Shown piece after piece: positions 32,966 through 45,010 of a DNA stretch of 64,000 nt (its first letter is position 1; every line of letters starts with the position of its first letter). Position numbers and translations under genes: made by a program. Under the pieces are notes generated by a model. The model was not told where the DNA came from and made no database searches. It was given only the letters and a program-made list of their open reading frames with translations. This DNA is from Sorghum bicolor. Lineage: Eukaryota; Streptophyta; Magnoliopsida; Poales; Poaceae. The stretch covers positions 26,350,577 to 26,414,576 of the forward strand of contig NC_012877.2 of assembly GCF_000003195.3 (NCBI RefSeq), read 5' to 3'.

Positions 32966-35900
32966 ATGGCCACTCTTTCTTCACCGATTCCACGCTCCAC
33001 GGTGATTTGGTTTGGGAGTCTCGAGTTCATGTCCACTGGCTCCGGCTATGACATGATCTTGCTCTCGATCAAAGGTCCGGGAGGAGCCCGCGTTGCGCCA
33101 ACCCGAACAAGGGCCCCAAGACGTCCTCACCACCACGCCTCCCCTCCCAAGAAGAGGCGTGGACAGCACCACCGTCGCCCATCTGCCTCGCTGCGACCGG
33201 TAGTCCGAGCCAGGCAGGAGGCGGCACGATAGCCGATAGCCCCTCGCACCACGGGCACGACGGCTCAGTACTGTAATGATCACACGATGACGGGAGGTGA
33301 CGCGCCCCGCGCACTCTCCCCCACTGCCAGGCTACTTCCACATGGGCTGTTCGCCTCAAGAGGAGACTTACCATTCGGCCTAGACAATGCTGCAGCGTCG
33401 CTCGCCAAGGCGATATGCCCAAATGCCAAGACTTACGTAGAGAGACCAATGGTCCTCCCATGTAACTCTGAAGCACAGCAGCCGACGTCCGAGCTGCCAG
33501 ATTTCTCCCAGGTACGAGGCCTCCGTCGCCTAGGCCCTGGACGATACACGATCACCTCGATCAGGCAGCGGCTGCTGGAGGAGGGACGTGGATGTTTCTA
33601 CGCCGCAGAGCCGGACTCCGACTCTGAGACCGATAGCTACGACCCTACTAGGGAATGCTATCACGTCGACAGAGCGGTAGAAACTACCGACGATACACAG
33701 GATGCCGCTGCCGGCGGTCGAGCCCCTGCAGCAAGAGAAGACCCCAGGACACCTGCGAACGACGGACAGGTCGACCCACTTCCACAGGAAGACAGGGCCG
33801 CGCAACTTGCACAGCTACGAGAGCTCAAGACAAGCTTGACGAGGATCGTGAGCGCCTCGTCCTGCTTGAGCAAATCCTCGAGCAAGACTTTCCTTACCAG
33901 CCTGGTGGAAGTGTCCGTAGACGAGCTCGAGAGGTACACCGGCAAATCGTCGGAGACGCAGAGCCAGAGCAGCCCGTCAGCCGTTTCCCTCGAGCAGGCC
34001 AGAATGTAGTGGCAGCGACAATGCTGCTGTACAACATGCCAGAACCATCAAACTCCCGAGCTCGACGCATTCGAGATGAGGTGCAGACTCTACTCCAAGT
34101 GGCGGCAGTTCAACAAGCCGAAACCTCGGCCTCACGACGTCGAGGAGCTGCCACTGAAAGGCGCGATGAGCCAGCCCAAAACGAAAAGGAGGTGTCAGTC
34201 CATCAACAGCCACCCCCCCGAACAAAAAAGACCACGCTTGTCCTCCCCGTCGACAACCAACGTCGACACGACGCACGACGCGACATCGAAGAGAATCGAT
34301 GCCGTCGGCATGGGGACGCGGAAGAGCGCGGTTACAGTGCACATCGCGGTGGGAGGTACGACAGCGATGAGGATTGGATGGCCCCTGAGCCACCAGGCTC
34401 ACGGGTTTTCAGCAGGGTAATCCGCAGCACGCCCCTGCCCAGTCCGTTCCGACCCCCGACCAGCATCGCGAAGTACAACGGTGAAACCAAACCAGAGTTG
34501 TGGCTGGCCGATTTCAGGCTGGCCTGTCAGCTAAGAGGCGCTCGAGGAGATGATCGAGCCATCATCAGACAGCTACCGCTTTTCCTCTCCGACACCGCCC
34601 GTCGGTGGCTCGAGGAACTCCCGGCATATCAGATTCACGACTGGGTCGATTTGGTTAGGGTTTTCGAGGGTAATTTCAAAGGGACTTACATACGGCCTGG
34701 GAACTCGTGGGACCTCAGCAAGTGCAAGCAGAAGTCTAGAGAAACTCTTCGAGAGTACGCTCGACGCTTCTCGAAGCAGCACATCAAGCTACCGCATAGC
34801 CCTGACCACGATGTCATCCTGGCCTTTGTCTCTGGTACCACCAGTCGAGACTTGGTGCCGGAATTGGGCCGGAATCGCCCTCAGACCGTCGATGAGCTGA
34901 TGGACGTAGTGGCGAATTACGCAGCAGGGGAGGAAGTGGTCGGTGCCTTCTTTAGCTGTGAAGGAAGGAAAGGTAAGCAGCCCACCGATGAAGATGGGAC
35001 CCCCAGTCGAGGGCCCAAGAAGAACAAGAAGAAGCAGAAAGCGCGGCAGTTCCAACGGGAAGACTTCGACGACGATCTCGTCGCCGCCATGGAACGCAAG
35101 AGGCCTCGAGGCCCTCCAGATGGAGGCATCTTCGATAAGATGCTAGAGGAGCCATGCCCTTACCATAAGGGAGGAGCCAACCATAAGCTCAAGGACTGTC
35201 GTATGCTGAAAAAGCATTTTGATGGTCTGGGGTTCAAAAAGGACGCGCGCGACGACCCAAAGAAGGTGAAGGGCGGCAACAAGGAGAACAACAAAGACGA
35301 CGACGGCTTCCCAGCCGTCCACGACTGTTACATGATCTATGGTGGCCCCTCGATGCAGTTGACCACAAGGCAGCACAAGAGGGAGCGTCGTGAGGTCTTC
35401 GCAGCAAGAATGGCGGTGCCCTAGTACCTCAGCTGGTCGAGCACCCCCATCACCTTCGATCGAGAGGACCACCCAGACAAGGTAGTTGCCCCAGGCGTCT
35501 ACCCGCTCATCGTCGACCCCATCATCGTCAACACCCGGCTTTCAAAGGTGCTGATGGACGGCGGCAGTAGCCTCAACATCATCTACCGCGAGACCCTGGA
35601 CCTCCTCGGCATCGACAGGTGATGGCTCCAACCAAGCGCCGGCGGTTTCCATGGCGTCGTGCTAGGGAAGAAGGCGCTGTCGGTGGGTCGAATCGACCTA
35701 CCGGTCTGCTTTGGCACGATGGCCAACTTCAGAAAGGAGACCCTCACCTTTGAGGTGGTTGGGTTCCGGGGCATGTACCACGCCATCATCGGGCGCCCGG
35801 GCTACGCCAAATTCATGGCTATACCCAACTACACCTACTTGAAGCTGAAGATGCCCGGTCCCAAAGGCATCATCACCGTTAGCTCATCCTTCGAGCACGC

Positions 35901-36117
35901 TTACGAGTGCGACGTCGAGTGCGTGGAGTATGGTGAGGCGGTCGAGAATTCCACCGAGCTCGTCGCGAAGCTCGAGGCCCTGGCCGCTGAGGCTCCAGAG
36001 CCTAAGCGCCACGCGGGCAGCTTTGAGCCAGCAGAAGGAACCAAGAAGATCCCGCTCGACCCTAACAACTCCGACGGCAAGGTGTTGACGATCAGCGCCG
36101 ACCTCGACCCCAAATAG
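32966..36117 (+). pseudogene. gag: Gag-protease of element B, degenerate
   Basis: The start is the ATG matching element A's. Breaks relative to A are TAG at 33230-33232, a 1-nt deletion near 33833 that shifts the frame, TAG at 35422-35424 and TGA at 35620-35622. The capsid-like domain (about 34450-34950), the CX2HX5HX4C zinc finger (about 35153-35200) and the protease motif DGGS (about 35558-35570) remain readable. The frame ends at TAG 36115-36117, the same codon that separates protease and RT in A. Confidence 0.88.
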
Positions 36118-39100
36118 GAAGCTGTGCTCGTCGACTTTCTCCGTGCGAACGCCGATATGTTTGCATGGAGTCCCTCGGACATGCCAGGCATACCGAGGGA
36201 AGTCGCCGAGCACTCCTTGGAAATTCGAGCCGGTTCCAAGCCAGTGAAGCAACGGTTGCACCGATTTGACGAGGAGAAGCGCAAGATCATTGGCGAGGAG
36301 GTCCACAAGCTTTTGACGGCCGGATTCATCAAGGAGGTTTACCATCCCGACTGGTTAGCAAACCCTGTGCTAGTTAAGAAAAAGAATAGGAAAATGAGGA
36401 TGTGTGTCGATTATACGAGTTTAAATGAAGCATGTCCGAAAGTTCCCTTTCCATTACCACGTATTGATCAAATTGTTGATTCTACTGTGGGATGTGAAAC
36501 CCTTTCTTTCCTTGATGCATATTCTGGTTACCATCAAATAAAAATGAAAGAGTCCGACCAGCTCGCGACGTCTTTCATCACACCTTTTGGGATGTATTGC
36601 TATGTAACCATGCCGTTCGGGCTTCGAAACGCGGGAGCCACGTACCAGCGCTGCATGCTCCATGTGTTTGGCAAGCACATAGGGTCGACAGTCGAGGCCT
36701 ATGTAGACGACATCGTCGTCAAGTCAAAGCAATGGGGAGACCTGATTCAGGACCTCGAGATCGCTTTCACCTGCTTACGCGCCAACCAGATCAAGCTCAA
36801 CCCTGAGAAATGCGTTTTCAGCGTGCCTCGAGGCATGCTCCTAGGATACATCGTTTCCCAGCGCGGGATCGAGGCCAACCCCGAGAATGTCGCGGCCATC
36901 ATAAGAATGGGGCCGATTCGAGACATCAAGGGCGTGCAGAGAGTCACGGGATGTTTAGCGGCGCTGAGTCGTTTCATCTCGAGGTTAGGAGAAAAGGCGT
37001 TGCCACTGTATCGACTTCTGAAGAAGGTCGAGCGTTTCTCTTGGACCTCCGAGGCCGAGGAAGGCCTCGAACACCTGAAGAAAACGCTGACCTCAGCGCC
37101 AGTCCTGGTCCCACCTCAACCTGCGGAACCATTGCGCCTTTACGTTGCCTCGACGACCCAGGTCGTCAGTGCAGCTGTGGTGGTCGAGAGGCAGGTGGAA
37201 GGGCATGCGTTGCCAGTTCAGAGGCCGGTCTATTTCGTCAGTGAGGTGCTCTCGGAGACCAAGGCGCGTTACCCCCAAATCCAGAAGCTGATCTACGCCG
37301 TAATCCTCGCCCGACGCAAGCTATAGCACTATTTCCTCGGCCACCCTATCACAGTGGTCTCGTCCTTCCCCCTGGGCGAGATAATCCAAAGCAGGGAGGC
37401 AACGGGAAGAATAGCCAAATGGTCGATCGAGTTCATGAGTGAGACTCTCACTTATGCGCCCCGAAAGGCTATCAAGTCACAAGCCCTGGTAGATTTCATC
37501 GCGGAGTGGACGGACTCCCAGCTTCCTCCGAGTCAGGTTCAGTCGGAGCTGTGGATGATGTATTTTGACGGGTCTCTCATGAAGACGGGAGCTGGGGCCG
37601 GCCTGCTGTTCATCTCGCCACTGGGCGTTCATATGAGATATGTCATCAGGATTCACTTTGCCGCATCCAACAACGTCGCGGAGTATGAGGCCCTCGTCAA
37701 CGGTCTCAAGATCGCCATCGAGCTAGGAGTCCGATGCCTTGATGTCCGAGGCGACTCCCAACTCATCATCGACCAGGTAATGAAGACCTCAAGCTGCCAC
37801 GACCCGAAAATGGAGGCGTACTGCAAGGATGTCCGTCGACTCGAGGACAAATTCCATGCCCTCGAGCTCGTCCATGTCGCCCGACGCTACAACGAGGCGG
37901 CCGACGAACCCGCCAAGATCGTGTCGAGCCGAAGCACGGTACCGCCTGACGCATTCTCAAGGGATCTACATGAGCCATCCGTCGACTTGGGCTCGGGGGC
38001 TGGTGTCGAAGCCTCTCCGGCACAACAGGCCGACAACATCGAAGCGCTGCTAATGGCGGCTGAAGTAATGGAGGTGGGACAGTGGCCCGGTCGACCGTTT
38101 GACTGGCGCACGCCGTTCCTCGACTGCCTAATCCGCTGCGAGTTGCCAGAAGATCGATCCGAGGCTCGCCGTATCGCTCGACGGGCCAAGTCATATGTAA
38201 TCTATGGCGAGGACAATGAGCTGTATCGGCGAAGCCTGACGGGGGTCTTGCAACGTTGCATCACCGTGGAAGAAGGCCGGAAACTCCTCGAGGACCTACA
38301 CTCGGGGGCTTGTGGCCACCATGCTGCTCCACGGACCTCATAGGGAACGCCTTCCGACAAGGCTTCTACTGGCCAAAGGCCGTAGCTGATGCCATCGAGC
38401 TCGTGCGCTCATGCCATGGGTGTCAGTTCTATGCCAAACAGACGCATCTGTCCGCCCACGCTCTTTAGATGATCCCCATCACATGGTCGTTTGCGGTGTG
38501 GGGGCTCGACTTAGTGGGGCCTCTACAAAAGGCAAAAGGGGGGTACACCCACTTGCTGGTGGCCATCGACAAATTTTCCAAATGGATCGAGGCTCAACCC
38601 ATCACCAACATCCGCTCCGTGCAGGCTGTCCTTTTCTTCACCGACATCATCCACCGGTTTGGGATTCCCAACGTCATCATCACCGACAACGGCACTCAGT
38701 TCACCGGCAAAAAGTTCTCGGACTTCTGCGATCAGCATCACATCCGTGTGAACTGGTCCGCAGTGGCCCACCCTCGAACTAACGGCCAGGTCGAGCGTGC
38801 CAACGACATTATTTTGCAAGGGCTCAAACCAAGGATCTACAATCGCTTGAAGAAGTTCGACAAGAAATGGGTCGAGGAACTTTCCTCGGTCCTATGGAGC
38901 CTAAGGACGACGCCAAGCAGGGCCACAAAGTACTCCCCATTCTTCATGGTCTACGGCTCTGAGGCTGTTCTCCCAACAGACCTCGAGTATGGGTCCCCTT
39001 GACTCAAAGCATACAACGAACAATCAAATAAAGAGTCTCAAGAAAACGCGGTCGACCAACTCGAAGAAGCTAGAGACATGGCCCTCATCAACTCTGCTAG

Positions 39101-39344
39101 ATACCAGCAGAAACTTCGACGCTACCACGACAAGCACGTGCGCAAGAGGGACTTGAACGTGGGTGACCTCGTCCTACGACGACGGCAAAGAAATCAAGGA
39201 CGCCACAAGCTGACTCCACCTTGGGAGGGCCCATACATGGTGGCCGAGGTCTTGAAGCCAGGGACATACAAGCTCGCGGACGAAAAGGGGGCGGTCTTCA
39301 CCAACGCGTGGAACATCGAACAGCTACGTCGATTCTACCCCTAG
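36118..39344 (+). pseudogene. pol: Pol of element B: RT, two RNase H domains, integrase, degenerate
   Basis: It is colinear with the uninterrupted pol of A. RT keeps YVDD, the second RNase H keeps YFDGS and GDSQL, and integrase keeps GLDLVGP, TDNG and the distal Glu. Breaks are TAG at 37324-37326, a 1-nt deletion near 38337, TAG at 38466-38468 and TGA at 39000-39002. All three stops fit single C-to-T changes of CAG or CGA codons present in A. No chromodomain follows integrase. Confidence 0.9.
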
Positions 39345-39874
39345 AATTTCAAAGTTTTATGTTCCTACGTACATTCTGTACCAAGGCCTTGTAAATGAAT
39401 GCATGAATAAATGAAGTCTTTCCCTCGAGGGACTTACCTTTTCACAAGTCTCAACGTTAGAAGGGAGTATCGACTATGACCCATCATAGTCGATACCCCC
39501 TCGGGGGCTAGCAAGGGGGGTGCCCCCCCAAGTGTCGAAAAAACCAAGTAATCCTTTCGTTCCTATCGGTAATCTCATACAGTTGAGTAGTAAAGGTACC
39601 TCGAGCCCCTTAAGGACCGAGAAATGACGAGCCTGAGAACTCCTACGCCCCTGGGCTACGGAGACTCGACTCGCCTCCTCATCCTTGAGGCAATCGAGAC
39701 CGCCTCGAACAAAAGATCAAGTGAGAAAAACAAACATAGGCGCAAAAGGGAATAAAGGAGCCTCGAGAGGAAAGACAGACAGACATTTAACAACCACTCA
39801 AAAGATATTACTTAAATACAAATTAACAAAGTATTATACAAAGGGCCCAAGCACCCAGAGCAGGCTCGCAGGCC
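39345..39874. other. Convergent intergenic spacer of element B
   Basis: 530 bp between the pol stop and the antisense-gene stop. It holds AATAAA at 39404-39409 on the plus strand, a perfect hairpin (39467-39496) and a CTCGGGGGCTA motif (39500-39510) like that before the 3' LTR. No gene seen. Confidence 0.6.
39467..39496. other. Perfect 13-bp hairpin between convergent genes (B copy)
   Basis: GTATCGACTATGA and TCATAGTCGATAC flank the loop CCCA, and a few more bases pair after one mismatch. The A counterpart keeps the loop and 7 of 8 core pairs. Confidence 0.7.
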
Positions 39875-42800
39875 TTAGTCCGCATCACGGTCCTCACCAC
39901 CCTCGCCCGCGCCTGAGCTAGTCTCAGGGGGAAGTACCTCAGGCTCGAACAGCTTAGCCAACCTCTCCCCAAGAGCCTCTGCATCGTCGATCAAGGCGTG
40001 GAGCCTTTCTTCGTTCTCCGCGTCGGTCTTGGAAATGTCAGTGACAAAGCCGTGGGACACCACCTCCATGTCGTAGGAAAAGCCTGAGCAGACAACCGCC
40101 ATTGCCCGCTTTACCCCGATATGGAGGGCATCCCACACTCGATCCCTCAGCGTCGCACCTAAGTAGCACAGCTGGTCGACCAGTGCGTTGCCTCGAGCTC
40201 CCTCCTTCGACTCGTCCATGGGCTCGACCTCCCAAGAGGTTGAGAGATCGCTTATCGCCGTCCGCACTCGACGGTTCAAAGCAACCTCTGCCTCGAGCTA
40301 GGCCTTGGCGCTGTGAGCCTCGACTTGGGCGGCCAAGAGCTCGTCCTTAAGCCCTATGAATGACAACGCAAAAGCTTTAGAAAAAACCAAGCACACCTCG
40401 AAAAGAAAATCCGACAATAGAAACGTACCGCGGATGCTCTCCTCCAGGGCTGTGTTCTCGCCAACTAATTTGGTGTTGGCCATCTCGATCTCTCTGTTGG
40501 AGCGTGCCAGCTCAGTGTTGGCAACACGAAGATCCTCGATTGCCTTGCCAGCCTGAGCAATGGCTCCACTCTTCTCCAACAGCTCCCCCTTCAGAGGATC
40601 GACGTCGTCAGAGAGGCTGCGGGATCGAGCCCGCTCCGCCTCGAGGTCTTCGAGGGCCTTCTTCTTCGCTTCCTCCATGGCCCCCCTGGCGACCTCGCTG
40701 TTCACATACTCCACCTTCATCCTTTGAAAGGAGTCTCAGAGGGAGTCCAGGTCAGTCTTTAGAAGGCCCTTCTCCTTGTCCAGGTCAGCAATGACGTTCT
40801 TGTAGGACAGGGCCTCCTCCTGGGCTTTGGACACAGCCTCCTCGACCGTCAGAGCCTGCTCCCTCAGTAGCGTCATTTCTACCACCGCCTTCCTTGAGGC
40901 CTCTCGAGCCTCGACCAGGGCAGCCTCCCTCACCTTCTTCTCCTCCTCGAGCGCTATAAGCTCTCTATAAGCCTTGACGAGTTTCTCCTGCGACTCGAGG
41001 AGTTGGTTCTTGAGGAGGGGGAGCTGCTCCCTGCCGCCTCTCGTGACGTGGATAAAGCTCGACTTAATACGGGAGGTCTCTTTCAGGTCCTGCGAGCCGG
41101 TGACCAAGCAGTTAGAACCCCAAACCAACAAGTTCCACAAAGATTAAAGGACTAGGAGACTTACGAAGTAGGCCGGCCCTAGCCTGTTATTGACGACGTC
41201 CGACAGGAGTCCCACCACGTGCTTCATCAAGAGGCGGAGCTCCTCGACGTGTTCCCACTTCTCGGCCTCTTTCCGGTCGTCCAGGAAGATGTTGGGCTCG
41301 GATGGGTCGGTGGAAGCCCGGATGCGGATCCGGTCGGGGCACCAGTTTTCCATCTCCCGGTCAGCCCGTGCCTTGACGCCGCGAATGAGATCCTCGACGG
41401 TCTCGAGAGATCCCCCATGGTGCAGGAACAAGTCGACGAGGGAAGGGAACCGCCTGTCGTCGTCCACCGTCTTCTAGGTGCCATCTTTACTACCCGAAGT
41501 CCCGATCTCGTCCTCCTCAGTGGGAATGCAGTCCTCCCACGCCCGACGCTCCCGGAGGAATCCTGGGGCAATTCCATCCATGCCGTAGATCGTCCTCTTG
41601 ATCTCGAAATCAGGGTTGGCAGGGGTGCGCATCATACAGGCAAGCGCTACCACACCGTCCGCCCGCCCCGACTCTGCCGGGATTGCGGCGGGCGCCCCTA
41701 GATGGAGCCACGCCGGGGTTGGAGGGCCGAAAACCGGCAAACCCTCTTCCTGGTCTCTGGGCTCTTACGGTGCCGGTGGTGCTGGCTGGGGTGGACTGTG
41801 AGGAGGAGGCTCGAGCGGCCCTTCTTCCTAGCCCCCCTGCTGCTGTTGCTCCTCGAGCTCCTACGGCTCTTGTCGGCCGTCCTACTCCTGCAGCTGCCGC
41901 CGCGTCTCCTGCTCACGCTCCTCCTCTTCTTTCCTCTTCTGCTCCTCGATGGAGCGAAGCCCGACGGGCCAGGGCGTCCGTCCTGCGACAAGAGAAGTCT
42001 GGGCCTCCTCGTCCATAGGATGGGCGTCCCTCGAGGTCCCGTTGCCGCCAGAACCATCATTAATGGTAATGGGGTCCCCCTCGACCACCGATCGGGGAGG
42101 CTCGGGGGCTCCTTCCTGCCCTTGGGGCCGAGGCGCCTCGGCTTGTTTTGGCGACGACGGGGCAGGATCACCCGTCGGGGGGCGAGGTGGGGCGCTCTCG
42201 GTGCCGATCGGCAGCTGAGGGTCGGAGGAGCCTGTAGAACGAAAAACAAAGATTAGCCGCTACAATGACCGACGTAAGGACGACACAAATCCCATGAATA
42301 AGCTACTAACCTGGCTCCTTGGAGGCTGCTCTCGCTTTGAGCCTCTTCGCCATTGAAGGCTGGGCCTGCTCAAGCGTCCGCTTCAATCCGAGGAAAAAGG
42401 AACGAGCATAAAAAGACCGGTATACGAGGGAACGCAAAGAATCAGGAGAATAAAAATCACAACGTCGAAGAACTTACCCCACAGGAAGAATGGCTCGCCT
42501 GCCGGTACCTCGACCGGTGGGCCTCGAACCACCCCGCGTCAAGGCCCCGGGCCCCTCGAGAGCAGACGTAGGCCTTGGCCATGGGACTCCCGCCTGGCGG
42601 GCGCCGGGACTGGCGCTCCTGCGGCCGGTTTCTCCCTTCTCGGAGGCCGCGGCGCGACCGCGGGTCAGCGGCCCCGTCGCCTGGGGCTTAGCTTGGCTAC
42701 CCGCCTTGGGCGTAGGGGGAGGGCGCAGGGCGGCCTGACTGGTCGTGGGCGTAGGAGGGGTGTCAGCACGGGGGCGGTGAGATCCGCCTGGCCCCTCCTT

Positions 42801-44222
42801 TGGCGCTTCCATCCGTGGGGCGTCGACGTCGCCTCGAGGTGGACCCTCGAGGATCTGGTCGTGGCGAGACGCCATCCCCTCGGAGTCGTCACTGTCATCG
42901 TCACCATCTCCACCACCATCGTCGCTGGGGGATTCTTCCTCAGGCTCCCCCCTCTGCCTGGACTTAGCTCGACGCGCCTCTAATGCGTGGCGGTCGAGGT
43001 TCTTCTTTTTCTCTCCTTTCTTCATAGAGTCCTTGACGGACTTTTGCTTCTCGGCGGACCGGCGCCGTGCGTCACGGTCAACCTCGTCCTCCTTTACTGG
43101 AGGCCTCGAGGACTGGACATCAATCCGTCCCTGCCAGAACAAAGGTAGACTTAGAAAAGGGGTAGAAAGAAATCCAGAATCGAAGCTGTGCACGAGAAGA
43201 GAGCATACCAGATCGATCGAGCCCGCATCAGGCCTCATGGGGAAGCCGTTAACGTGCTCCGGCTTAAAGTCACCACCAATGGCGGCCCTGACCCGGGCCG
43301 CGACTTCATCGTCCGCCGGAGCCTCGTTAGACATCCGGCACGCCTCGAGGTCTCGAGACGAGACGCCAAGGCCCATCTCGTCCATCCTCAGCGGTTGAGA
43401 CATCAATGGGAGAACTCTCCGGTGATGGACAGCCGAGAGGACGAGAGCGGCGGTCAAGCCTTCCAAGCGCAGCTTCTTCATGGCGTCGAGGAGGGGGTCG
43501 AGCCGAGATTGATGAGCTTGAATGACGCCGTAAGTCCAGTTCTCCGGACGCTCCGTGCTCAGATGCCCGGTGTAGGCGGGCAGGAGATCGTCGTCGTTCC
43601 TCAAGTAGAACCACTAGGAATCCCAGCCGGCACGGTTAGTCGACAGTCCCACTGGGATGTACTCATGCGGCCTCTCCGTCTTCCCCGTCTTCAGCACGAG
43701 GTTGAGGCAACCCGCCCGCACAGGTTTCCTCACGCCGGTGGTCCCAGTGGGGGTGTTGAAGAGCTCGCCCCTGTAGAGGTGGAGCCACAGCTCCCAGTGG
43801 GGCATCATCCCCAAATATCCCTCACACACCGTGGCGAAGACCGCCGCGACGGTGATGGCGTTTGGGGAGAAGTGTTGGAGCTCTACCCCGTAATGGAGGC
43901 AGAGCGCCCGCATGAAGCGGCTCGGAGGGGAGCCCAGGCCGTGGCGGTGGAACTTGGCGAACGACACCACATAGCCCTTGGGCGTCTGGGGCTCCCGGTG
44001 GTCCGCTGGCGGCGCGATCCACTCCAGCGACGACAGCGAGGTGCGGTGGCGCAGGAGTCCCTCCCTCTCAAGCTCTAGCAACCGACGCTCCGTCATCGAC
44101 GACGGGCGCCAGTCGTCGGCGGCGACGAGTCTCACAGGCATCTTGGCCGGAAGGATGGCGGATTCGCTACTGCTCGAGGTGCTGTGCGCGTGCGTAATAT
44201 GGCAAGAGAACTTAGACGGCAA
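39875..44222 (-). pseudogene. Antisense spliced gene of element B (Tat aORF with gypsy-type transposase-like domain)
   Basis: Six exons are inferred on the minus strand: 44222-43209, 43130-42478, 42365-42311, 42231-41165, 41089-40429 and 40353-39875. Introns are 75-112 nt with GT-AG ends; donors include GGTAAGTT and CGGTACGT. Exon 1 encodes a domain like the Pfam family of putative gypsy-type transposon proteins (PF04195), with FATVCEGYLG and PHWELWLHLY. Exon 2 is charged with basic and acidic runs, exon 4 has a Glu/Gln-rich region and exons 5-6 form a coiled coil. In-frame stops are at 43616-43614, 41476-41474, 40738-40736 and 40300-40298. Phase is kept at every junction except exon 2 to 3, where my acceptor choice (42366) may be wrong or an indel exists. 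A second candidate start is the ATG at 44141. Function unknown. Confidence 0.75.
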
Positions 44223-44279
44223 GAAAGCAAAGGCAAGAGGGCGAAAGGTGGAAGGGAGAACGGCGGCGACGCCACGGCG

Positions 44280-44287
44280 TATTTATA
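44280..44287 (-). promoter_or_regulatory. TATA box of the antisense gene of element B
   Basis: TATAAATA on the minus strand, 57 bp before the first ATG (44222) of the antisense gene. It lies inside the element rather than in the LTR, so the gene may have its own promoter. Confidence 0.55.
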
Positions 44288-44998
44288 GGGAGCGGTCCAC
44301 CAACGGGTAGATCCAATAAATGAGGTAACTCCCCCCATAAATGTGTCGTCTAACGGTCCCTTTTCTCCTCATAGGTGGGGCGCTCCGAATTCTACGCCAA
44401 CACAGTGTCGTAACGGATCCCACCTAAAAAGGCGCGCCCAACGGGCAAAAAGGCGAACCGCCTACGACCTCTTCCTTCCCTTGTAAGCCAAGGAGCGTAC
44501 CCGTGAAAGCCTCGAGAGGTCGCAGGCTGACCCGCCGAAAGGGTTCGACAGCCGATCTCGAGCACCAGAGTAAGGGATCCATAGCGAGTGGTCGAAAATC
44601 GAGGCCCGCCTCGAAGACTTGCTGGGGATGTCCAAGGTAGGGTCAAGACAGTCGAGAGGAATCCCCCCGACGGGAGGCATCGAGCCGCTGGTCTTTATCA
44701 AACGAGATCAGTATCCCCGACCACGTTGACCCTGCTTTATGAGAATGCCTCCGGGCTACAGCTGACCCCCTCGAAAGGGGCACAGGTTCTCACTTGGACT
44801 ACCCACAAAACGAGCTAATCAAAACCTTCCATCACCGGTGTCGACAGCGTTTCTGCGAATTAGGCGATATAACCCTCGAAGGAGTCAAAAACTCCTCCAA
44901 GGGCTCGGGGGCTACCCCCGCGGGTTCGCTCGCGCGCCCCCACAGAAACCCGACCAAGGGATACAGCCTGCATTCGAGCGCCAGCGCTCAAATGGAGA
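44288..44998. other. Noncoding region between antisense gene and 3' LTR of element B
   Basis: About 710 bp with no supported ORF. It holds another CTCGGGGGCTAC motif at 44904-44915 followed by its partial complement CCCCCG. Confidence 0.5.
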
Positions 44999-45010
44999 CT
45001 CGGGGGCTAC
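44999..45010 (+). other. Polypurine-like tract of element B
   Basis: CTCGGGGGCTAC, preceded by GGAGA, abuts the 3' LTR. It is the expected plus-strand primer site though not a pure purine run. Confidence 0.6.
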
